Shown here: piece after piece, positions 55,023-63,339 of the stretch | How positions within the stretch are numbered: position 1 is the first letter of the stretch | Layout of the letters: the number at the start of each line of letters is the position of its first letter | Source: Glaciecola sp049650345 | GTDB taxonomy: Bacteria; Pseudomonadota; Gammaproteobacteria; Enterobacterales; Alteromonadaceae | NCBI GenBank assembly: GCA_049650345.1 | Contig: JBARZY010000128.1 | Span: forward strand, 1 to 64,000 | DNA: 64,000 nucleotides | Reading direction: 5' to 3' | The notes under the pieces: model-generated | Databases searched by the model: none | What the model saw: only the letters and a program-made list of their open reading frames with translations | Told to the model about the DNA's origin: nothing | Made by a program: the position numbers and the translations under genes

Positions 55023-56171
55023 TTAGTTGGGTAGCGATATTTTACCTAAACTAACCGCTGGCGTGTTTGATGAGTTCTCAAATATAGCATAACTGCCAAA
55101 TAAGGTTTGATTCGCTAGCACTGCAAATAAAGCCGCTTCTTTGGCATCAACAGGCATGCCCAATGCAGCCGTGCTAGCTACGTTTGCCTGAGGTAAATAT
55201 TTTTGTATATTGGCCATTAGCAAGGGATTGTTTGCACCGCCGCCGCTTACATAAACACACAGTTTTTCGCTGTCCTGCGTTGTATGGGTGTATGTGCGTA
55301 AAGCGTTCGCAATCGTTTTTGCGGTAAAAGCGTTGAGCGTTGCTAATATATTCGCATGTTCAGAAAGTGCAGTAACACCTTGGTGCTTGGTAAGCGCCAT
55401 ATCTAGCCATTGCAGATTAAAGTATTCAGGACCCGTACTGCTAACGAGTGATTGAGAAAAATATGGGTCGTTAAGCAAATGCTGCAATAGCGGTTCATAC
55501 ACCTCGCCTTGAGCGGCTATACTGGCGTTTTTATCATACCCACTTGGATGCAAATTGTGTCTTTTGATATAGGCATCCATCAAAGTGTTTCCTGGTCCTA
55601 AGTCAGCACTCACTACTGAATCAAAACTAGTATTTTTAGGAAGGTAACAAAAATTAGAAATGCCCCCAATATTTAGCATTATGCGATTTTCATGCGGGGA
55701 GGTATATAACAAATAATCGGCGTATGGTACCAATGGAGCACCTTCTCCGCCTGCGGCAATATGTTTTTGTCTAAAATCGCTAACGGTAAGTATGTTTGTG
55801 AAATGAGCAAGATGATCGCCGTCGCCTATTTGGCAGGTTGTATTGGGTGTTTGTTCTGGCTGATGCAAAATTGTTTGGCCATGACTAGCAAGCACATCTA
55901 TTTCATCAGCCTTTACACCCCACTTGCCCAAAGCACTGAGTACCATCGCGGCGTGTATTTGAGCTACTTGCACATTGGCGCATGAAATGTCTTGCGATGC
56001 TGCCTGTGGGTTTGCGAAAAGAGGCCTGATTAACGATAGATATTCGTTGTCATAGGCAATACTTGTGAAGTTAACGAGACGTAATTTAGTATCTAAATTT
56101 TGATTTGATACTTCAATTTGCGCAATATCTAAACCATCTAGGGAGGTGCCGCTCATCAACCCAATATACAT
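55023..56171 (-). CDS. anmK: Anhydro-N-acetylmuramic acid kinase
   Basis: About 382 residues from ATG 56171 (MYIGLMSGTSLDGLDIA), the canonical start block. NIGGISNFCYLP, DLGPGNTLMDAYI and YVSGGGANNPLLM are further AnmK signatures. It converts 1,6-anhydroMurNAc to MurNAc-6-phosphate. AAGG abuts this ATG too closely to be its own ribosome site, so a start slightly upstream (an in-frame TTG near 56198) is possible; the frame is open to 56276. First gene of the anmK-nagZ-hydrolase group. Confidence 0.93.
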   Translation of the reverse strand: MYIGLMSGTSLDGLDIAQIEVSNQNLDTKLRLVNFTSIAYDNEYLSLIRPLFANPQAASQDISCANVQVAQIHAAMVLSALGKWGVKADEIDVLASHGQTILHQPEQTPNTTCQIGDGDHLAHFTNILTVSDFRQKHIAAGGEGAPLVPYADYLLYTSPHENRIMLNIGGISNFCYLPKNTSFDSVVSADLGPGNTLMDAYIKRHNLHPSGYDKNASIAAQGEVYEPLLQHLLNDPYFSQSLVSSTGPEYFNLQWLDMALTKHQGVTALSEHANILATLNAFTAKTIANALRTYTHTTQDSEKLCVYVSGGGANNPLLMANIQKYLPQANVASTAALGMPVDAKEAALFAVLANQTLFGSYAIFENSSNTPAVSLGKISLPN

Positions 56172-56350
56172 CCTTGATGGTTTTGCTTGTATATTGACCA
56201 ACTTGTGCAAATATGGGGACACCTGAATCTCGTTAAAAAAATGCTTATGGAAGATAAGGATAGAACAAAAAGGCATTATTTTAAATACCTATGTATGGAT
56301 CATGGTTGTCATTTCATACCTAATAACTTTTACCATTCACTCCATCATAT

Positions 56351-57274
56351 GTGAGGAACATTATTTTTATGCTGCTTTGTACTCTTCAAACTGCGTTATT
56401 ACGCAAGCTAGCAACCCTGCTGGTACTGCTGTTTTTTACTGCAGCCAGTTCGTTTACCTCTGCTACGGTATACAGCGATGCAAGGGTTACAACGCAGCCT
56501 ATGACTGCGCCTGAGATGAGTAAAGTGAATAGCACTTTGGTGTTTGGAGTGGTGCCGCAACAATCAGCTAAAAAATTAGCGCGCACTTGGGGACCGGTTA
56601 TCAGGCTGTTAGGACAAAAGTCGGGCTTGGATATTAAGTTTGCAACAGCCCCTGATATCCCTACTTTCGAAAAGCGCTTGGCGAACCATGAGTATGACAT
56701 TGCTTACATGAATCCCTACCATTATGTTGTATATTCGCAAACAAGCGGTTACTCGGTAATTGCAAAACAAACCGATAAATTCATACGTGGAATTGTGGTT
56801 GTGCCGAAAAACTCACCTATACAAACCCTGCAAGATTTGTCTGGTGAAACTATTGCCTACCCAGCTCCATTAGCATTTGCGGCAACCCTCATTCCAACAG
56901 CTACATTGGTTTCACAGAATATAAACACAGAGCGTAGCTTCGTTAAGTCTCATGATTCTGTATATCTTAGTGTCTCAAAAGGTTTTTTTGTAGCAGGCGG
57001 TGGAGTAATGAGAACACTTAGGTCTGCGCCACAGCAAGTACAGGACAAGCTGCGTATATTATGGCAAAGCGAGCCATATACGCCACATGCAATTGCTACT
57101 AGCCCTAAATTAAATAACAGTCATAAGAAGCTTATTCAATCACACTTGGTCAGTATAGAAGATCCCAGTCTGCTCCATGGAATTGCGTTCAAAGGTTTTT
57201 CTGTTGCAGATGATGCGCAATGGGACTCAATTAGAAACTTGGATATAGATGCTGTCATTAAGCCTACGCAGTAA
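56351..57274 (+). CDS. PhnD-like periplasmic binding protein, orphan
   Basis: 307 residues with a signal segment about residues 16-38. LVFGVVPQQSAKKLARTWGPVIRLLGQKSGLDIKFATAPDIPTFEKRL, DIAYMNPYHYVVYSQ and LQDLSGETIAYPAP match the phosphate/phosphonate-binding PhnD family. There is no ABC permease or ATPase nearby; its 3' end overlaps a sensor kinase gene by 26 bp. The layout is like AioX, a PhnD-like protein that passes an oxyanion signal to its kinase. The ligand cannot be read from sequence. Confidence 0.88.
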   Translation: MRNIIFMLLCTLQTALLRKLATLLVLLFFTAASSFTSATVYSDARVTTQPMTAPEMSKVNSTLVFGVVPQQSAKKLARTWGPVIRLLGQKSGLDIKFATAPDIPTFEKRLANHEYDIAYMNPYHYVVYSQTSGYSVIAKQTDKFIRGIVVVPKNSPIQTLQDLSGETIAYPAPLAFAATLIPTATLVSQNINTERSFVKSHDSVYLSVSKGFFVAGGGVMRTLRSAPQQVQDKLRILWQSEPYTPHAIATSPKLNNSHKKLIQSHLVSIEDPSLLHGIAFKGFSVADDAQWDSIRNLDIDAVIKPTQ

Positions 57275-58892
57275 AACCATTTTAGGTACCGCAATTATAG
57301 AAGCGGTATTGTTGGTTGCTTTGGTCATTAGCGCAGTTTTATACATGACCAAAACGGCTAATGAAAACCTAATTAAGCGCGCTGATACCACCGCGAGGCT
57401 ATTTGCTACCATGAGCAAAGATGCGGTGCTGTCTTACGACTTAGCAGCGCTTGATGCATTTGTGAATGATGTAATGAGCAATCCCGATATTCGATATGCA
57501 CGCGTGTTAAACAAACAGGGCGAAGTGTTTGCGGTTGCCGGAAACAATAATGCGTTAGGTCGCGAGTTTGTGGCAGACACCGACCTAACTACTGTCAACG
57601 ACATGGTATTCGATAGCTTTGCATTGATTAAAGAGGGCGGAGATACCTACGGTAGAGTTGAGGTTGGTATTGGCATAGACAATATCCAACAAAGTTTAGC
57701 CACCATCAAACAATGGATGGGCCTTATTGCGCTAACAGAGATGTTTTTAGTTGCCTTATTTTCGTTTCTTTTGGGTAACTACCTAACACATCAATTAGAT
57801 AAGTTAAAGCTTGCCGCAGCCAATGTGAAAAAGGCGATTGGCACGGGCAATTTTTCTGATTCCAAAGTGGAAATCACAAGCCATGACGAAGTTGGGGCGG
57901 TGGCTCTGAATTTTAACCTATTGGTTGATAAGCTCGACGAGCAATCGAAACAAACCAAAGTATATCAACAAGAGTTAGAGCGCTTTAATCTGACTTTAGA
58001 AGAAAAAATCAATACCCGTACGGCTGAAATACTCGGAAAAAATGAGCAGCTTCAGCACGTAAATATGAACTTAAAACAAGCGCAGCAACAGTTAGTACAG
58101 GCAGAAAAGTTGTCGTCAATGGGGCAGTTAGCAGCCGGCTTAGCGCATGAAGTAAATAACCCAATAGGTTTTGTATCGAGCAATTTAGATACGCTAAAAC
58201 GATACATAGGTCTTTATGACAAGTGTTTAACGCTTGTAAACCAAGCAGTAGCGACAGAGGATGAAAAGGTGAAGAACAAAATTCAAACTGATATTCAGAG
58301 CTTGATAATTGATCAAGACATGCATTTTGTTAGTGAGGATATGGCGGTATTGCTTAATGACATGGAAGAAGGCTTACAAAGAGTGACTGAAATAGTGCAA
58401 AATATGACGGTGTTCTCAAGGGTTGATGGCGATAAAAAGCAGTTCTTCAATATTAATGATTGTATTCGTTCAACATACAAAATGGTGAAAAAGCAGGTTA
58501 GCGAGAAAGCAGATTTAACGTTAGATCTACAAGAAGTCCCTGAAGTTGAAATGAACGTGGGCAAAATAAACCAAGTGATTACCAACCTGATTATCAATGC
58601 GAGCCAAGCGATGATATCGCGCGGAACAATTAAAGTTTTCTCTAAACTAAAGGATAACAATATAATAGTGTATGTGTCAGACACGGGTTGTGGTATTCCA
58701 CAGGCGGCTCTGGATAAAATATTTGATCCATTTTATACCACTAAAAAAGAAGGCGAAGGCACGGGTCTTGGCCTCGCTATTTCGTACGATATTATTGCCG
58801 AGCATGGTGGCGAGCTAAATGTATCGAGTAAAGAAAATAAAGGTACGGTATTTACGTTGACCCTACCTGTTACCAATTCAGTTTTGCATTGA
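57249..58892 (+). CDS. Sensor histidine kinase (NtrB/DctB-like)
   Basis: 547 residues. TM1 about 11-33, a periplasmic domain about 34-157, TM2 about 158-178, HAMP (about 180-232), a coiled coil (235-290), the H-box with H300 in GLAHEVNNPIGFV, N-box LIINASQAM, and G-boxes VSDTGCGI and GEGTGLGLAI. It lacks an attached receiver, so the response regulator 41 bp downstream is the likely partner. The start lies 26 bp inside the binding-protein gene, giving strong coupling. Input is probably the bound form of that protein. Confidence 0.93.
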   Translation: MLSLSLRSKTILGTAIIEAVLLVALVISAVLYMTKTANENLIKRADTTARLFATMSKDAVLSYDLAALDAFVNDVMSNPDIRYARVLNKQGEVFAVAGNNNALGREFVADTDLTTVNDMVFDSFALIKEGGDTYGRVEVGIGIDNIQQSLATIKQWMGLIALTEMFLVALFSFLLGNYLTHQLDKLKLAAANVKKAIGTGNFSDSKVEITSHDEVGAVALNFNLLVDKLDEQSKQTKVYQQELERFNLTLEEKINTRTAEILGKNEQLQHVNMNLKQAQQQLVQAEKLSSMGQLAAGLAHEVNNPIGFVSSNLDTLKRYIGLYDKCLTLVNQAVATEDEKVKNKIQTDIQSLIIDQDMHFVSEDMAVLLNDMEEGLQRVTEIVQNMTVFSRVDGDKKQFFNINDCIRSTYKMVKKQVSEKADLTLDLQEVPEVEMNVGKINQVITNLIINASQAMISRGTIKVFSKLKDNNIIVYVSDTGCGIPQAALDKIFDPFYTTKKEGEGTGLGLAISYDIIAEHGGELNVSSKENKGTVFTLTLPVTNSVLH

Positions 58893-58933
58893 GTCGTACT
58901 CAGGTGCATTTATTGGTTGAGACAGAATAGATT

Positions 58934-60199
58934 ATGCAAGCAGAAAAACAGTTCACGGTTTTGTTTTTAGATGACGAGGCCAACATTCTTCGCGCGATGA
59001 AACGTTTGTTTCACGGTCGTCATCATCGTTTGGTGTTGGTTGACGATGGCAACAAAGCGTTTGAATTTATGAAAGATAATACTGTGCACGTAGTGGTGTC
59101 TGACATGAAAATGCCAGCGATGGCAGGTGAAAGTTTTTTATCAAAAGTCGCGCAAGATTTCCCTAAAACTTATCGCATCGTATTATCAGGGTTCGCCGAA
59201 ATAGACAGCTTAATGGTGGCCATTAATCAAGGTCGCATTCACCGATTTTTGCAAAAGCCTTGGAATAATGAAGCCTTGATTGAAGCGATTGAGGAAGGTA
59301 TTGATACGTTCAAGTTAAAACACGAGAACGAATCTTTACAGACCAAACTACAGTCACAAAATAAGCGTTTAGCATTACTAAATTCTTCGCTAGAAGAGCG
59401 TGTAGAGCTGCGTACCTTGCAAATAAAAACCGCTATGAAGCGGGCCGACATGAATGTGGCTGAGACAAAAAAAGTCTTGTTTAATACTGTGGGAAGTGTG
59501 CCTCATATTCAAGGTAAAGTTGGCAAAGAAGTCAGTAAAATTGCCAATAAAATCGCGCAAGCGATGCAATTAGAGAATGCTGAAATTGACAACATCACTT
59601 ATGCAGGACTTATTAGCGAAATTGGTATGATTGGCTTAACGCCTGAAATTTATACCACGCCATACACAAAAATGTCACCAAAACAGCAAGATGCTTTTAA
59701 TAATCAAGGCAATCAAGTGATGCTTATGTTGTCACCGGCTAATCAGCTCAAGCGTATTTCTGATATTTTAGTTAACCAGTTTGAAGCAGTAAATGGCAGT
59801 GGCTATCCAAACGGCCTAAAAAAGGCGGATATTCCCATTGGTGCGCAAGTGATCGCAGTTGCCAGAGACTATTATAGATACTTGACAGGGAGGCACGATG
59901 GCGAGAAATATAAAAACAATGTGGTTATTGGAAAATTAAATAACTTTGCTGGTCTTTTATATTCAAAAGCGGTTTTAAGCGCGCTCGAAAGCGTAATGCT
60001 TGTAAGCGATCAGGGTGTTGAGAAAGATGGCTTGAAAACAAGTGAGCTAACACCCGGCATGAAGTTATTGGACTCAATATACAATAACAAAGACATTCTT
60101 ATTATGCCTCAAGGTCAAGTACTAGACGAGTCAGCAATAACAAAGCTCAAAGAGCTTGAAGAGCGCTTTGACTTTACCTTGACCATTTTGGCTAAGTAA
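58934..60199 (+). CDS. Response regulator with degenerate HD-GYP output domain
   Basis: 421 residues. Receiver domain 1-125 with phospho-acceptor D57 in VVVSDMKMPAM and conserved K108 in FLQKPW. A coiled linker (125-180) leads to an HD-GYP-like region (about 185-320). H191 and the GSGYPNGL block (287-294) remain, but the HD pair is replaced by Ser-Glu (S228-E229 in LISEIGMIGL), the HH pair by Gln-Phe (NQFEAVNG), and the late Asp by R311 (AVARDYY). Phosphodiesterase activity is therefore unlikely. The C-terminus (370-421) adds a segment typical of some HD-domain regulators. It ends directly against hemY. Confidence 0.87.
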   Translation: MQAEKQFTVLFLDDEANILRAMKRLFHGRHHRLVLVDDGNKAFEFMKDNTVHVVVSDMKMPAMAGESFLSKVAQDFPKTYRIVLSGFAEIDSLMVAINQGRIHRFLQKPWNNEALIEAIEEGIDTFKLKHENESLQTKLQSQNKRLALLNSSLEERVELRTLQIKTAMKRADMNVAETKKVLFNTVGSVPHIQGKVGKEVSKIANKIAQAMQLENAEIDNITYAGLISEIGMIGLTPEIYTTPYTKMSPKQQDAFNNQGNQVMLMLSPANQLKRISDILVNQFEAVNGSGYPNGLKKADIPIGAQVIAVARDYYRYLTGRHDGEKYKNNVVIGKLNNFAGLLYSKAVLSALESVMLVSDQGVEKDGLKTSELTPGMKLLDSIYNNKDILIMPQGQVLDESAITKLKELEERFDFTLTILAK

Positions 60200-61363
60200 C
60201 TAGTGTGCACTAGCAGCTAGGTTTTGATACAAAGCATTGGCGCCTTGGTAATCACTCGATTGCTCGAGTATTTTCGCCAGTAAAAGTTTATCAGTAGTGT
60301 TGTCTTTCAACTCAAGCGATTTGCTTGCAGCTTTTCTGGCCAGTTCAATGTTGTGGCTGTTGTACGCCAAATGTGCCAATACTGAAAACAAATTGTGGTT
60401 TGTTGGAGAGGCTTTAATCTCTTTCTCAATTTGGCGTAATAATGCGCTAGAGTTCGGCAACACTAACTGTTTCATAAGCGGCCATTGGTTTGCTGTAGAC
60501 TGCTTATTTATGTGTGTTAGCAGTTCTTGCTCGGCATCGCTATGTAGTCCAGCGTCAATTAACAGCTGCACATAGGAAATTTGGTTTTCCTGGTTCTTTC
60601 GTGCTTGTCTAGGTAAAGCTTTCCAATGCTCCTGCAATGCTTTCGCACCGTGTTTACTAGCAATTGCTGCAAACTCACCACTTGCACATTGACTGGCCCA
60701 AGTGATGTAATCATCGCCTAATAATTTTTTGTGACTTGCAGCAAAAGTTTGCACTTGTGGCCAATCTTCCAAGGCTGCCAGTATACTTAATTTAAGCTGT
60801 ACAAAATATTTGCTTCCACGCACCTTTCCTTCTACACCACTCAATAGATTCATGGCTTCTTGTGCCTGCTGATTGAGCATCGCAATATTGGCTTGCTTCA
60901 TCAATGCTATATTTTTAGTAGTAGGACTGTCGGCAGCATCAATTAAAAACGCTTGCGCTTTAGCATAGTTACCCGCTTGCATTTCAAGCTCAGCAGCAAT
61001 AAGTGCATTGGTACCTTTAAAGTCACCATTCATTGTTTTAGCGATTAATTTAACTGCGGTGGCGTTATCGTTTAATAGCATGGCATTTATACTGTTATAA
61101 AATGCCTGAGTTTGTTGGCGTTTTGAAAGTGCACCTAACCATGTTTTCGACCCCATTACAGTGCGAATGATTTTTTTAAATAGCCATTCAAGCAACCAAA
61201 ACGCCAACACAGCAAAAAAGGCAATAATTAAGCTGCTAATAATAGACAGCTCAATAACGGTTTCAGGTAAGGCAATAATTACGCGTCCTTCAACCCCTAT
61301 TAAGGTGTGCCCAAACAATAGACCGACAAATAATACGCACAGTAATACAATAAATTTAATCAT
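60200..61363 (-). CDS. hemY: HemY-like TPR protein of the hem operon
   Basis: 387 residues. Two N-terminal membrane segments (about 3-23 and 40-62) are followed by a TPR-rich domain (NALIAAELEMQAGNYAKAQAFLID and later repeats). This is the gammaproteobacterial HemY that is encoded last in hemCDXY; it is not the protoporphyrinogen oxidase of the same name. Its biochemical role is not firmly established. It overlaps hemX by 4 bp. Confidence 0.9.
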   Translation of the reverse strand: MIKFIVLLCVLFVGLLFGHTLIGVEGRVIIALPETVIELSIISSLIIAFFAVLAFWLLEWLFKKIIRTVMGSKTWLGALSKRQQTQAFYNSINAMLLNDNATAVKLIAKTMNGDFKGTNALIAAELEMQAGNYAKAQAFLIDAADSPTTKNIALMKQANIAMLNQQAQEAMNLLSGVEGKVRGSKYFVQLKLSILAALEDWPQVQTFAASHKKLLGDDYITWASQCASGEFAAIASKHGAKALQEHWKALPRQARKNQENQISYVQLLIDAGLHSDAEQELLTHINKQSTANQWPLMKQLVLPNSSALLRQIEKEIKASPTNHNLFSVLAHLAYNSHNIELARKAASKSLELKDNTTDKLLLAKILEQSSDYQGANALYQNLAASAH

Positions 61364-62571
61364 AGCGCACCGTCCTGAACGGTTTCGGGTGCACGGCTAG
61401 GTGTGTTGTTATATAACTGTTTAATGCGAGTGTTAATTATATCTTTTAACGATGCTTGCGCATTTAAGCGAGTGGGCAATGACAAGCGTAAATCGGTATT
61501 TTGCAGATTTTGTAAGGCTTCAACAAATGCACCTACTTTGGTGTCGTCAATTTTGTAATGCTCAACAAGTGCGGTCATGGCTTGTTGTATTGCTGATACA
61601 AATAATGCTTGGTTGTTATTTAGCGCGGCGGTTTGTGCTTGCGATAAAGCATGTTTGATTTGTTGCTCAATTAGCCATTGCTGGCGCTCAGCTAGGTAAG
61701 GCTCTAAGGGCGCATCAACTTGTTTAATACTAATAAAATCGCCCACAATAGCGCGCCATGTGCGCGATAAATTCTGCTGCCAGTCCCCAACATCATCGCT
61801 TAAGGTTAAATCTTGTTGCGCTTCCGTTTCAGGTAATTGCAAGGTATCCATGGGTAACTCAGATACCTTAGGCAACATGCCTGCTATTGCCAGTGCAATT
61901 GAGCTGCTACTAACCGGTGTGACCTGTTGCAAAGCTTGTATATCGGCAGCTATTAGTGCTCGTACGGGAAACAATGACGGGTCGTTTAAATCTTCAAGAC
62001 GGAAGTCGGCTTCTTGTAATAAAGTAATAGCGGTAGTTAGGTCTTGTTCTAAATACACTTTTCTTCCGGCCATACTTACTAGGTAATCAGCTTCTGCCAA
62101 TAACCAGTCCGAAGGGCGCCGGCCTGACATTTCAGCGAGCTTTTGAGTGCTGGCAAGCACACTTTTCTCATTCGCTTCTGCACGTTTTTGTAAGTTATTA
62201 AGCGCGTCTGCAAGGGCGGTATGGTTATTGTTTACTTGATCAAACTGACTCGCCAATGTTTGTTTGTGCTGTTGCATGTTTTGTTGAGTTTGCGATAAGG
62301 CCTGCTGCAGTTGTGCACTTGCATCGGCTTTTTGCTGATTTTGCATGTAGTACCAATATGCTGCGCCGCCTAAACCCAGCACCAATAGCAAGTTGAGCAC
62401 AGTCACTAACCATAAAAAGCCATTGCTGCTTTTTATAGATGGCGTTGCTGAAGTAGACGACGTGCGCTTTGATTGACTCACTGTCGCTTTGTCAGCAGAT
62501 GGCAAGGCAGCATCTTTTGTGGGTGTTGAAGAGGCCTTGTTATTGGCTGGCGCGTCGGGTAAATCAGACAT
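61360..62571 (-). CDS. hemX: HemX-like membrane protein
   Basis: 403 residues. A low-complexity Ser/Thr/Ala N-terminus (1-48) precedes one membrane helix (about 51-74, WLVTVLNLLLVLGLGGAAYW). A Gln-rich coiled coil follows (75-140), then the conserved HemX body (PSDWLLAEADYLVSMAGRKVYLEQD). It is often annotated as uroporphyrinogen-III methyltransferase, but it lacks a visible SAM-binding methylase motif. Overlaps hemD by 8 bp and hemY by 4 bp. Confidence 0.9.
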   Translation of the reverse strand: MSDLPDAPANNKASSTPTKDAALPSADKATVSQSKRTSSTSATPSIKSSNGFLWLVTVLNLLLVLGLGGAAYWYYMQNQQKADASAQLQQALSQTQQNMQQHKQTLASQFDQVNNNHTALADALNNLQKRAEANEKSVLASTQKLAEMSGRRPSDWLLAEADYLVSMAGRKVYLEQDLTTAITLLQEADFRLEDLNDPSLFPVRALIAADIQALQQVTPVSSSSIALAIAGMLPKVSELPMDTLQLPETEAQQDLTLSDDVGDWQQNLSRTWRAIVGDFISIKQVDAPLEPYLAERQQWLIEQQIKHALSQAQTAALNNNQALFVSAIQQAMTALVEHYKIDDTKVGAFVEALQNLQNTDLRLSLPTRLNAQASLKDIINTRIKQLYNNTPSRAPETVQDGAL

Positions 62572-63301
62572 TCACTGCTCCTGTGCTTACTAAGTGTTTT
62601 GCGCAAGTTGCAATAGCTTCGTTGCTAGCGCCATCACTTATGCTAATGTTTTTTATTCCATGCTTAACAGCATAGTCTTTTATACGCTCACTTGCGACTA
62701 TCCAATGTAGTTGTTGCATCCATTTTCGTCCAAAGTACTTAATAGCATGCTCGCCAAGTTCTACACTGGTTATAATAATACACTGTATTTGCGCCTCATC
62801 AAACGCAATATTATGTGCCAACTGGTCGTTTTTAGTGCGCTTATACACCTCAACATTTAGCACATTGCCGCCGCGTTTTGTTAAGGTGTTGGCGATTAAT
62901 TCGCGACCACCTTGGCCCTTAACAATGGCGATAGTTTTATGGGTTACCTGCGTTAATTCATTTAGCATCAATACGCCTTCAGACGTAGCCGGATGAGCAA
63001 CGATTGGCGAAATCTGTGGGAAGCGCTGCTTTATAACCTGTGCAGTGGATGATCCCACACATACTACTATTTTTGATGTTAAATCAATAGTAAGCACTTG
63101 CGTACACAACCATTTTGAAGCGTAAGTTGATGTCAAAATTATAATGTCGATGGGGCTTGAATTGAGTTGCTGAATAAGTGAAGGGTCGTTATTGGGCGCA
63201 ATGTCAATAAGTGGTGCAGCAAACGCCGTAAGGCCTTTTGCGGTTAAATATTCACTAGTGGCCTGGGCCTTTACGTTCGGTCTAGCAACTAAAAATGCCA
63301 T
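62564..63301 (-). CDS. hemD: Uroporphyrinogen-III synthase
   Basis: 245 residues, a typical length. The family is poorly conserved, but FLVARPNVKAQATSEYL, the IILTSTYASKWL block, VCVGSSTAQVI and IAIVKGQGGRELIANTLTKRGG match HemD. It closes and inverts ring D of hydroxymethylbilane to give uroporphyrinogen III. The location between hemC and hemX supports the call. 38 bp separate it from hemC. Confidence 0.92.
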   Translation of the reverse strand: MAFLVARPNVKAQATSEYLTAKGLTAFAAPLIDIAPNNDPSLIQQLNSSPIDIIILTSTYASKWLCTQVLTIDLTSKIVVCVGSSTAQVIKQRFPQISPIVAHPATSEGVLMLNELTQVTHKTIAIVKGQGGRELIANTLTKRGGNVLNVEVYKRTKNDQLAHNIAFDEAQIQCIIITSVELGEHAIKYFGRKWMQQLHWIVASERIKDYAVKHGIKNISISDGASNEAIATCAKHLVSTGAVNV

Positions 63302-63339
63302 GTGTACTCACTATACGCGCACGCCACTAGCGTGCGGTT

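Noticed and set aside
60200..60213. CTAGTG/CACTAG inverted repeat at the junction of the response regulator and hemY
   Set aside because: Arms of 6 bp with a 2-base centre, partly in coding sequence, without a T-run; too weak to call a terminator.
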